Of a stretch of 9,689 bases of DNA, positions 1-5,584 are shown one piece after another. The translations under genes were made by a program, and so were the position numbers. Position 1 is the stretch's first letter; every line of letters begins with the position of its first letter. The stretch spans positions 1 through 9,689 of the forward strand of contig JAPLWZ010000158.1 in NCBI GenBank assembly GCA_026396335.1, written 5' to 3'. This stretch comes from Microcaldota archaeon (GTDB lineage: Archaea > Micrarchaeota > Micrarchaeia > Anstonellales > Anstonellaceae). Below the pieces are notes generated by a model, which saw nothing but the letters and a program-made list of their open reading frames with translations, ran no database searches and was not told where the DNA came from.

Positions 1-557
1 TCGTGGTAAGAATGCACAATGAAAAACGCGCGCTCATACTTGCGCTTTGCTTCTGACGCCTTTACTATCACCAGCCTGTCGATTTTTTCAGGCGAGGAAA
101 ATGTTTTTGGTATGCGGACGCCTGATTTTTGAAGCAGGTAATGTTGGTTCTTAGGCGTGTTCCGCTCTTCTGCGCGAAGGAGGTGCCTGTTCCCGAATAT
201 TGGCACTGCGAAGTCGTTTTCTATCTTGTCATATCCCACGTAAACCGAGAAGGAGCGGTGCGGGACGAAGACCGCTTGGTGCTTTACCAGCATAGCAACG
301 TTTTTCGGGCTTGCAATGTCTGCGAACTTAGGAAGGAGATGTATTTCATCTATGCACCCCACCTGCCCTATCGGCGTTTGCCTGACCCTGTAATAGTGCT
401 CGTATGTGTGCTCGCGCCCCTGCTGGCAGATTACAATTGATTTGAGCCCTAATCGGCGCGCTCCGGATGAAATATCAAGCGCGGAGTGCGAGCCAAGCAC
501 TGCGATGCTTGGGGATTTGTAAGAGGAGGCTATTTTTCCTGCGTCGTATGCGACCAT
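1..557 (-). CDS. purP: PurP-like formate-dependent AICAR ligase, 5' part (partial)
   Basis: Reads leftward from ATG at 557 and leaves the window after 185 codons, so the C-terminal half is missing. The family (5-formaminoimidazole-4-carboxamide ribonucleotide synthetase) uses formate and ATP to formylate AICAR in archaeal purine synthesis. Seen: an N-terminal AVLGSHSALDISSGA segment (residues 19-33), VPHRSFSVYVGYD (98-110), VPIFGNRHLLR (118-128) and VRIPKTFSSPEKID (147-160), all in PurP order and spacing. The segment after VIVK (163-166) reads ASEAKRKYERAFF, not the Gly-rich HGAKGGKG type I recall from methanogen PurP. It may therefore belong to a second PurP subgroup or a paralogue with a changed ATP site. 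An in-frame stop lies three codons upstream of the ATG (TAA, TTG, CAT, ATG), and a TATA box 21 nt upstream implies a leaderless mRNA. The family is clear; the exact activity is less so. Confidence 0.82.
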   Translation of the reverse strand, partial: MVAYDAGKIASSYKSPSIAVLGSHSALDISSGARRLGLKSIVICQQGREHTYEHYYRVRQTPIGQVGCIDEIHLLPKFADIASPKNVAMLVKHQAVFVPHRSFSVYVGYDKIENDFAVPIFGNRHLLRAEERNTPKNQHYLLQKSGVRIPKTFSSPEKIDRLVIVKASEAKRKYERAFFIVHSYH

Positions 558-578
558 ATGCAATTATTGAAATTGAGG

Positions 579-586
579 TTTAAAAA
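579..586 (-). promoter_or_regulatory. TATA box for the purP-like gene
   Basis: On the minus strand this reads TTTTTAAA, with 21 nt between it and the ATG at 557. Archaeal transcription normally starts about 25 nt after the box centre, which puts the start site at or next to the ATG (leaderless mRNA). No Shine-Dalgarno sequence precedes the ATG, which fits. Inference from spacing only. Confidence 0.6.
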
Positions 587-612
587 CATGGCGCAAGGCG
601 GATGGGCAGGGG

Positions 613-618
613 TTTAAA
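613..618 (+). promoter_or_regulatory. TATA box for the methyltransferase pair
   Basis: TTTAAA lies 41 nt before the ATG at 660. Initiation about 25 nt downstream would leave a leader of roughly 15-20 nt holding the GAGGGTG ribosome site at 648-654. It faces away from the purP box, so 558-659 is a divergent promoter region. Confidence 0.5.
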
Positions 619-647
619 TCGGCTTCGCATGATAATATTGTGGTTTT

Positions 648-653
648 GAGGGT
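648..653 (+). promoter_or_regulatory. Shine-Dalgarno site deciding the start at 660
   Basis: GAGGGT ends 6 nt before ATG 660. A GTG two codons upstream (654) is in frame, but the site abuts it and could not serve it. ATG 660 is therefore preferred. Confidence 0.5.
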
Positions 654-659
654 GTGGAA

Positions 660-1352
660 ATGAATTTTAAGGCTCAGACGCCTGCAAAGGGGGAAATCGC
701 AAAAAACGGGGAAATTTTCTTCAGAAACCCGCTAGATGCCCCCCGCGAACTTGGCAGCATGGCAAAATTCGCAAACGCAGAATCGCTTGCTTATTCCGGA
801 GACAGGATGCTGGAGCATGTTTTCAGGAAAAACAGGTATGCAGACATGGACACGCCACTCTCGAAATACTGCTTTCCGCTCGGATTTGGGCTGGATGCTC
901 ACATAAAAAAACTGCTTGATGCAAAAGGCGGCAAAGGCGTGCTTCGAGCACTAGACGTCGGTGCTGGCACCTGCTCCCAGTGGAAGGAAATAGTGCTTGA
1001 AAATAAAGGGAAAATTGAATTTTCCGCAGTAGTTCTCAGCGATATTTATGCAGACGGCGCCATGAAGCAGCATTTGAAAATTTGCGCTGCCGCAGGAATG
1101 GCGCACGAATTTCCGCCTGAGCACTTTGACCTGATTGTTTCATATGCAGGAATACACGCGCAGGGGCTTGCCGGGATCAAGGCATCCGAATGGCTGCTGA
1201 AAAGCGGTGGCGAGATGATAATCACCCTGAATGCGAAAACAATGCCAGCGCCGGATGAAATTTTGTCTGTGTGCAGCCAGTTGGAACTCGTGCAGGCTGC
1301 ATCAGACAGGTCAAGCAAGGCAGTCGCCTACTGGATGAGGAAATTAGACTAG
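660..1352 (+). CDS. Class I SAM-dependent methyltransferase-like protein (first of a pair)
   Basis: A 230-residue protein with a Rossmann methyltransferase layout. An N-terminal helical region (about 1-90) precedes motif I RALDVGAGTC (96-105). An acidic strand end LSDIY (126-130) follows, then DLIVSYAGIHA (157-167) and a late strand WLLKSGGEMIITL (178-190). Motif I ends in Cys (GAGTC) where classical enzymes have a third Gly (GxGxG), so SAM binding may be weakened or altered. No target-specific domain is visible, so the substrate is unknown. It is followed after 13 bp by a second gene of the same architecture with its own ribosome site, almost certainly in one operon. An in-frame GTG at 654 would add two residues. 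Methyltransferase fold fairly sure; activity unknown. Confidence 0.7.
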   Translation: MNFKAQTPAKGEIAKNGEIFFRNPLDAPRELGSMAKFANAESLAYSGDRMLEHVFRKNRYADMDTPLSKYCFPLGFGLDAHIKKLLDAKGGKGVLRALDVGAGTCSQWKEIVLENKGKIEFSAVVLSDIYADGAMKQHLKICAAAGMAHEFPPEHFDLIVSYAGIHAQGLAGIKASEWLLKSGGEMIITLNAKTMPAPDEILSVCSQLELVQAASDRSSKAVAYWMRKLD

Positions 1353-1355
1353 CAC

Positions 1356-1360
1356 AGGTG
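1356..1360 (+). promoter_or_regulatory. Shine-Dalgarno site of the second methyltransferase
   Basis: AGGTG lies in the 13-bp gap between the two methyltransferase genes, 5 nt before ATG 1366. This supports co-transcription with internal initiation. Confidence 0.6.
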
Positions 1361-1365
1361 CCATT

Positions 1366-2085
1366 ATGCTCAAACAAACAGTTTGTGGAAACCAGAAAGA
1401 GGGCGTTGCCCAAAAAATACACTGTTTTGCCCCAAACCCGTTCCTAAAGGATAAATACCAGGTTAGGGAAAGGAGAGAGGAGTCGCAGCGAAAAGGCAAC
1501 ACTGAGAATGCGATGTTTTATGCGGACCTTGACCCATGGGGCGTCTGGAACACGAAACTGGAGAGGTACGCAGGCGCGCTTGGGATGGATGCCAGCAAAT
1601 ATATTTCGGCTAAGGCAGAAGCGGCAAAAAAGACAGGCCAGAGTTATAGGGTTCTTGACATTGGCATGGGAACCGGCAGCAGCTGGCTTCCATTGCTCAA
1701 GGGCTTCCCTAATATTGAATTCTACGGCACTGCGCTCGACATGATTTACGTGCACCCCGAGCTTGTAGACAGGACAAAAATCTGCATTGCGTTTGACATA
1801 GGGCGGCATTTCCCAAGAGGATTTTTTGACATGATAATATCCCACAACGGAATGCACCACGACGAGCTTCCGACAATATGGGAGATGAACCGGCTTCTTG
1901 CGCCCAAGGGCGAGGCAATACTCACAATGCAGGTAAAATCCGTCGTCTTCCATGATAAGCTCTCTGATGCCTGCCCGCACCTCGAGACAATAAGCGCAGC
2001 AAGCACTCTGGGCAAATTAATGGGCGTCATAAACAACACCCAGGGCCGGTCCTTCGTCTCATACCACCTGAAAAAGATCGCCTGA
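1366..2085 (+). CDS. Class I SAM-dependent methyltransferase-like protein (second of a pair)
   Basis: A 239-residue protein. After an N-terminal region rich in charged residues and aromatics (about 1-90) comes a canonical motif I, VLDIGMGTG (96-104). Then come FYGTALDMIY (119-128, the acidic ribose-binding position), FDMIISHNGMHHDEL (154-168) and the late strand RLLAPKGEAILTM (176-188). The order and spacing mirror the upstream gene, including the DxIxS.xGxH motif after beta-4, so the two look like a diverged tandem duplication. This copy keeps the full GxGxG that its partner lacks, which suggests an active plus a degenerate or regulatory subunit, possibly a heterodimer (inference). The HNGMHH cluster is unusual and could bind metal or substrate. 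The substrate cannot be read from sequence. The next gene starts 41 bp later from its own TATA box. Confidence 0.72.
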   Translation: MLKQTVCGNQKEGVAQKIHCFAPNPFLKDKYQVRERREESQRKGNTENAMFYADLDPWGVWNTKLERYAGALGMDASKYISAKAEAAKKTGQSYRVLDIGMGTGSSWLPLLKGFPNIEFYGTALDMIYVHPELVDRTKICIAFDIGRHFPRGFFDMIISHNGMHHDELPTIWEMNRLLAPKGEAILTMQVKSVVFHDKLSDACPHLETISAASTLGKLMGVINNTQGRSFVSYHLKKIA

Positions 2086-2095
2086 ATAACTAGCA

Positions 2096-2103
2096 TTTTT
2101 ATA
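2096..2103 (+). promoter_or_regulatory. TATA box for the 2127 gene
   Basis: TTTTTATA lies in the 41-bp gap, 23 nt before ATG 2127, the same spacing as other first genes here. It implies a leaderless transcript separate from the methyltransferase operon. Confidence 0.6.
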
Positions 2104-2126
2104 CTCTTTGTAACACATTTTTAGCT

Positions 2127-3185
2127 ATGGGTGCTTCAGCCACAGCAACACCAGCCACAGGAAAACAATCTGCAGTAGCGAAGATAGCATCCGCAATAGA
2201 AGCCTGCCCGCAGGCAAAGGCGGCTTATAACGCGAAATACTGGCCGAATCCAAAGGAGCCGCTTGCCGAAAACGTCATGAAGCAGCTTGGCACCAAGGCG
2301 CCCTTTTCGCTCGGAATAGAGGGCCTTGACGGAGTGAAAAAAGACGGCAGGCTTACCTTCATTCTGGAAATGTTCCCGCCAGACTATGCCGATGACCTCT
2401 TCGGCAGGGAAACCCTGATGTGGATGTGGAAGGAATACCACTCGCGCGACAGCCGGAATAAGATAACCGAATATCTGAAATTCCAAGGCACTGACATTAA
2501 GCTCCTTGAGCGCGCAGAATGCGCTGCAAGCACGCGCGCGCTCCTTGTACTCTACGAAATGCTGCAGAACGCATGGCAGCCCATCTCAAGGCTCGACGTG
2601 CGCAGGCTGGTTGAAGATTCGGCAATTGCAAACACAGGCAAGAGACACGAGCAATATGAAATTTCATTCATGGAAACCGAATTGGTGAAGGGATGCGGCT
2701 GGGAGAAGAATTGGGGCATGGATACTGCGTACCGGATACATTTGGACGCGCCAATTGGAATTGGGTTGCTTTACAAGAGCATGCCAAACGCAGTGTCATC
2801 CGCCATTCCACTTGACGGGCAAACACTGCTGGTAAAACAGTTGCAGAGCCTGCGCCCGTTTGACCCGAAAAATATTCTCCAGAGGAAGGGAGGCTCGAGA
2901 GGGCTTTTCGGGCTGGATTGGCAGAAGCTGCTCGTAGAGGCGAATGAGCAAATGGCGCGTTTCTTCGGCTTTTCCGTACTTGCTGTACAGTCGGCCGCAA
3001 ACAACGAATGGGTGATAATGGAAGACCGCAACCAGACCCCGCACCTGAAATATGAATCCGCAGTGAAAATATACGATGAGACCGCAAATCGGCTTGGCTT
3101 TGTACAAGGCAAAAATGGCAATTTCTACCGTAAAATCAATACGAGCAAAAAGCTTTGTCAGATAGCACAGGAAAAGATTGTTTGA
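2127..3185 (+). CDS. Unrecognised 352-residue protein with GNAT-like C-terminal half
   Basis: The first ~20 residues are Ala/Thr/Ser-rich and low in complexity, and too polar for a membrane anchor. The N-terminal half (about 30-200) has several Trp-rich, charged segments and no motif I can name. The C-terminal part reads like the core of an N-acetyltransferase. A basic Gly-containing loop RKGGSRGLFGLDW (253-265) could be an acetyl-CoA pyrophosphate loop. It is followed by helix KLLVEANEQMARFFGF (267-282), strand SVLAVQSAANNEW (283-295), and a terminal IYDETANRLGF (315-325) ... NFYRKI (332-337), which matches the usual GNAT ending. This is pattern resemblance only. No transmembrane segment or signal peptide is seen. 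The ATG is supported by a TATA box 23 nt upstream. It is convergent with the 3235-3942 gene. Confidence 0.6.
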   Translation: MGASATATPATGKQSAVAKIASAIEACPQAKAAYNAKYWPNPKEPLAENVMKQLGTKAPFSLGIEGLDGVKKDGRLTFILEMFPPDYADDLFGRETLMWMWKEYHSRDSRNKITEYLKFQGTDIKLLERAECAASTRALLVLYEMLQNAWQPISRLDVRRLVEDSAIANTGKRHEQYEISFMETELVKGCGWEKNWGMDTAYRIHLDAPIGIGLLYKSMPNAVSSAIPLDGQTLLVKQLQSLRPFDPKNILQRKGGSRGLFGLDWQKLLVEANEQMARFFGFSVLAVQSAANNEWVIMEDRNQTPHLKYESAVKIYDETANRLGFVQGKNGNFYRKINTSKKLCQIAQEKIV

Positions 3186-3199
3186 AAACTTGTTCTCAG

Positions 3200-3217
3200 G
3201 CCGTAAAAGCTACCGGC
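3200..3217. terminator. Hairpin in the convergent gap
   Basis: GCCGTA (3200-3205) pairs with TACCGGC (3211-3217) across a 5-nt loop with one bulged C. It sits in the 49-bp gap between two converging genes. No T-run follows, and archaeal termination relies mainly on T-runs, so a terminator role is weakly supported. Confidence 0.22.
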
Positions 3218-3234
3218 AGAAATTTTCCGCAGGC

Positions 3235-3942
3235 TTAGATTTCCCGGATAATCTCCGTGAAAAGTGTCTCGACAAACTGGCCGGCATAAATCATCACATG
3301 GAATGCCTGAAAGCGATTTTTATCCTGCAGCTTTACCCTCTTGCGGTTTTCATCGTGAAATTCGCGTCCTGCATAATTCAGGTGTATTTCTCTCGCAGCA
3401 GTTTTCACAGAATAGGCAAAATCGATGAATTTCTCTGATGCAGGGCTTGGCGGAATAATCTCCATCGCCTTCATTATCTTGATGATCTGCCTGACCCTGT
3501 CCTGGGCATCAAACGTTCCCATTGAATAACTTGTTTCATACGCTTTGAATGAACCAGTAACAGCCCGCAGCATATCCAAATAGTCCCCATCGCCTATAGG
3601 GAACTCTTGCTTGGCTTTTGCGCATAGATTTGACATAAGGAACTTGCAGAAGGACACATATTGCAAGTGATTGAACGCAGTCTCCCGGATTTCTTGGAAT
3701 TCCTCGTATTTCACGCCGTGTTTTTTGAAAAATTCCAGATTCGGCTTTTTCGGGTTCCACTTGTCAGGAGTTGCCGTTTTGAAGAATGCGATGCCGCCCA
3801 CGCCAGCTATTTGGCAGTCATGGTAAAACAGGCCATAGGACTCGCCTGCATTGAGGCTTCCAAACGCCACAGGGTATTTCTTCTGGAGAGTCAGCGCTAG
3901 ACGAGTGGCGCCCTTTTCTACGGAATACGCCTGCTTTTGCAT
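3235..3942 (-). CDS. Unrecognised 235-residue soluble protein
   Basis: I do not recognise a family. The start is set at ATG 3942, not the in-frame ATG at 3993, because a TATA box (3965-3972) lies inside the longer version, 22 nt before 3942. That spacing is the same as at other leaderless genes here. The protein is basic and helix-rich. Visible segments are a Gly-rich stretch GLFYHDCQIAGVGGIAFFK (37-55), an aromatic/charged middle KKHGVKYEEFQEIRETAFNH (73-92), RQIIKIMKAMEIIPPSP (151-167) and a C-terminal amphipathic helix FHVMIYAGQFVETLFTEII (214-232). There is no signal peptide, clear transmembrane span or Cys cluster. It converges on the 2127-3185 gene and diverges from the radA operon. Confidence 0.6.
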   Translation of the reverse strand: MQKQAYSVEKGATRLALTLQKKYPVAFGSLNAGESYGLFYHDCQIAGVGGIAFFKTATPDKWNPKKPNLEFFKKHGVKYEEFQEIRETAFNHLQYVSFCKFLMSNLCAKAKQEFPIGDGDYLDMLRAVTGSFKAYETSYSMGTFDAQDRVRQIIKIMKAMEIIPPSPASEKFIDFAYSVKTAAREIHLNYAGREFHDENRKRVKLQDKNRFQAFHVMIYAGQFVETLFTEIIREI

Positions 3943-3964
3943 ATGGATTTTGTTATAAGAAGTG

Positions 3965-3972
3965 TTTAAAAA
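3965..3972 (-). promoter_or_regulatory. TATA box for the 3235-3942 gene
   Basis: On the minus strand it reads TTTTTAAA, 22 nt before ATG 3942. It decides the start codon, since the longer frame from 3993 would have to include the box. Confidence 0.6.
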
Positions 3973-4040
3973 CTTAGAAGATTGGCGTTTCATCGTCTGT
4001 CAATGGGCACTGGAACCACCGGAATCCTACTCTGCTCGCC

Positions 4041-4048
4041 TTTTTAAA
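4041..4048 (+). promoter_or_regulatory. TATA box for the small-gene/radA operon
   Basis: TTTTTAAA has the same form as the boxes at 579 and 3965. It predicts a transcription start near 4070. That is either a leaderless start at TTG 4069 or, more likely, a leader of about 65 nt before ATG 4135. If translation starts later (GTG 4300 or 4309), the leader would be about 230 nt. Confidence 0.55.
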
Positions 4049-4086
4049 GCCTGGAAGTTTCATCTAGTTTGCTAAATTTCACCAAC

Positions 4087-4297
4087 CCGGCGGGGAAACC
4101 CGATCGGAAACGAAATTTAAGCGGAAGTGGAAATATGAACAAATCTGGCTCCGGTGAAATGCCAGAAAAGGAAGGACAGGCGAATGTCTCTTTTTCTGGG
4201 CAGGAAACTGCAACAACAGTGAAAGGTGTGGGAGATCACAAACTGCAAGGCAGTTTGGGAGACGGAGGGCAACGCCCTCCGGAAAGGCCTGATCTCC
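4087..4297 (+). ncRNA. Candidate structured RNA / leader with three-way junction
   Basis: Base pairs read directly. Hairpin 1: 4087-4090 with 4104-4107 (one G-U), bulged A4103, then CGGG 4091-4094 with CCCG 4099-4102, closing a GAAA tetraloop. Hairpin 2: 4162-4172 with 4189-4199 (11 bp, one G-U), bulge 4173-4174, 4175-4177 with 4186-4188, 8-nt loop. A small hairpin: 4207-4210 with 4217-4220. Three-way junction: outer stem GGAGATC 4231-4237 with GATCTCC 4291-4297 encloses CAAACTGC-AAG-GCAGTTTG (4239-4257) and CGGAGGGC-AAC-GCCCTCCG (4263-4281). TCTGGC 4144-4149 can also pair with GCCAGA 4161-4166, competing with hairpin 2. It matches no RNA family I know. It overlaps the open frame of the small gene, so it may instead be a palindromic element within coding sequence. 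Confidence 0.42.
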
Positions 4298-4452
4298 GAG
4301 TGGTTCAGGTGGAATACGACTCCCGGCTTGGCAAGAGCGTCTACAAGGATGTTGGCGCGATGTGGAAGAACACAAGCAAGGCGGGCAACGAGTTTTACAC
4401 GATGAAAATCGGAAAGCTCAAGCTGCTCGTATTCCCGAACAATAAGGAGTAA
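4135..4452 (+). CDS. Small protein upstream of radA, disordered N-terminus plus compact C-terminal domain
   Basis: 105 residues from ATG 4135; an in-frame TTG at 4069 would give 127. Residues 1-55 are rich in Gly, Ser, Glu and Gln with no hydrophobic core, and are likely disordered. Residues 69-105 (from VYKDVGAMWKNTSKAGNEF to LLVFPNNKE) look like a short beta domain of the VGAlWK...G..Y...I...vFpN type found in small uncharacterised proteins. A link to ssDNA-binding-like DUF736-type proteins is only an impression. Codons in the N-terminal part (TCT, GGT, GGA, CCT, CGA) differ from the GGC/AAG/CTC usage of the C-terminal part and of radA. The N-terminal part also coincides with the hairpins at 4162-4297. 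Translation could therefore begin at GTG 4300 or 4309. It ends 13 bp before radA, suggesting an operon and a role near DNA repair (inference). Confidence 0.58.
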   Translation: MNKSGSGEMPEKEGQANVSFSGQETATTVKGVGDHKLQGSLGDGGQRPPERPDLRVVQVEYDSRLGKSVYKDVGAMWKNTSKAGNEFYTMKIGKLKLLVFPNNKE

Positions 4453-4460
4453 GGCGGTGA
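4453..4460 (+). promoter_or_regulatory. Shine-Dalgarno site of radA
   Basis: GGCGGTGA directly follows the stop of the small gene and ends 5 nt before ATG 4466. It rules out the in-frame GTG at 4457, which lies within the site. Confidence 0.65.
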
Positions 4461-4465
4461 TTTTT

Positions 4466-5467
4466 ATGGCAAAGAAAAAGGAAACTGGTGAGGATATGGC
4501 TAACGACGATGTTGTTGAAAAGAAAAAACTGATCATCAAGGACCTGGAGGACCTGCCAGGCGTGGGCGAGGTATCCGCAGAGAAGCTCAGGCGCGCTGGC
4601 TACGACGACCTGCAGAAGATTGCCGCAAGCAGCCCGCACGAGCTTGACGAGATTGCGGAAATCGGCGTGGAAAAGGCAAAACTTACCATTTCCGCTGCCC
4701 GCGACTCGCTTGAGATGGGCTATGAGTCCGCGGACAAGATACTCGAAAGGAGAAAGCAGATAGGGCGCATTACAACCGGCTCAAAGGAACTGGACGGGCT
4801 TATCGGCGGCGGCGTAGAAACCATGTCCATCACCGAGTGCTACGGCAAGTTCTCGAGCGGAAAATCACAGATCGGCTTCCAGCTTGCGCTGAATGTGCAA
4901 AAGCCAGTGGAGCAGGGAGGATTGGGCGGCAGCGTGCTTTTTGTAGACACGGAAAGCACCTTTAGGCCCGAAAGAATAGCGCAACTGGCGCAGAATGCCG
5001 GATTGGACCCTGACACTGCGCTGAAAAATATCTATGTTGCAAAGGCGGTGAATTCTGACCACCAGATGGTGCTCATTGACAAGGCGGAGGAGATGATCAA
5101 AGAGAAGAACATCCGCCTCATCGTCGTTGACTCCATGACCGCGCATTTCCGCGCGGATTACATAGGAAGAGGCGCGCTGAGCGACAGGCAGCAGAAGCTC
5201 AACAAACACGTGCATATGCTCCAGAAACTCGCGGACAAGCATAATCTAGCTGTTTACATTACCAACCAGGTAATGGACAACCCAGGGATAATGTTTGGCG
5301 ACCCGACTACCCCGATTGGCGGGCACGTGCTCGCGCACGCTGCGACCTACAGAATCTATCTCCGAAAGGGCAAGGAAGAGAAGAGGATTGCGCGCCTTGT
5401 TGACTCGCCGAACATGCCGGAAGGCGAGTGCGTGTTCAAGGTCACGCCAAAGGGAATCGCAGACTAG
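4466..5467 (+). CDS. radA: DNA repair and recombination protein RadA
   Basis: 333 residues, full length for archaeal RadA, the RecA/Rad51-family ATPase that forms filaments on ssDNA and catalyses strand exchange. Seen in order: N-terminal helix-hairpin-helix domain with LEDLPGVGEVSAEKLRRAGY (27-46) and IAEIGVEKA (63-71); linker with the polymerisation motif position YESA (86-89); GRITTGSKELDGLIGGGVET (100-119); Walker A GKFSSGKS (127-134); FVDTESTFRPERI (159-171); Walker B LIVVD (218-222); RQQKLNKHVHML (241-252); L2-region TNQVMDNPG (266-274) and GGHVLAHAATYRIYLRKGK (285-303). Small departures from common archaeal sequence are Tyr for Phe in FxxA, and Lys and Ser in the usual GEFGSGKT. All essential residues are kept. 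It is the second gene of an operon and ends in a very T-rich tract. Confidence 0.97.
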   Translation: MAKKKETGEDMANDDVVEKKKLIIKDLEDLPGVGEVSAEKLRRAGYDDLQKIAASSPHELDEIAEIGVEKAKLTISAARDSLEMGYESADKILERRKQIGRITTGSKELDGLIGGGVETMSITECYGKFSSGKSQIGFQLALNVQKPVEQGGLGGSVLFVDTESTFRPERIAQLAQNAGLDPDTALKNIYVAKAVNSDHQMVLIDKAEEMIKEKNIRLIVVDSMTAHFRADYIGRGALSDRQQKLNKHVHMLQKLADKHNLAVYITNQVMDNPGIMFGDPTTPIGGHVLAHAATYRIYLRKGKEEKRIARLVDSPNMPEGECVFKVTPKGIAD

Positions 5468-5584
5468 ATTCTTTTTGTTTTTTTTATTTTTTCTTTTCTC
5501 TTTTTTTGTTTTTCTTTTTTGTTTTTTTTCTCTTTTTTCGTTTTTCCTTATTTTTTATTCATTTTTACCTTTTTTTATTTTTTC
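5468..5584 (+). terminator. 117-bp T-rich tract after radA
   Basis: The whole space between the radA stop and the end of the convergent HNH gene is 79% T (92 of 117) and 91% pyrimidine on the plus strand. T-runs reach 8 (5478-5485, 5522-5529) and 7 (5501-5507, 5570-5576). Archaeal RNA polymerase terminates on T-runs in the non-template strand, so this is a natural multi-site terminator for radA. For the HNH gene, read the other way, it is A-rich and would not terminate. It is much longer than termination needs. Confidence 0.7.

Noticed and set aside
129..440. Plus-strand open frame of 103 codons
   Set aside because: Antisense to the clear PurP-like reading on the minus strand; no family-like motifs.
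1444..1980. 178-codon minus-strand open frame
   Set aside because: Shadow of the second methyltransferase gene; no motifs or promoter.
3178..3438. Plus-strand open frame starting at TTG inside the end of the 2127 gene
   Set aside because: Mostly antisense to the 3235-3942 gene, which has a well-placed promoter; no ribosome site.
4264..4280. GGAGG as a Shine-Dalgarno site for a downstream start
   Set aside because: No start codon at proper spacing; the bases are in the arm of a perfect hairpin.
4087..4297. RNase P RNA, SRP RNA or tRNA as an explanation of the hairpins
   Set aside because: I could not find their conserved core sequences or arm arrangement; the element is also short for the first two.
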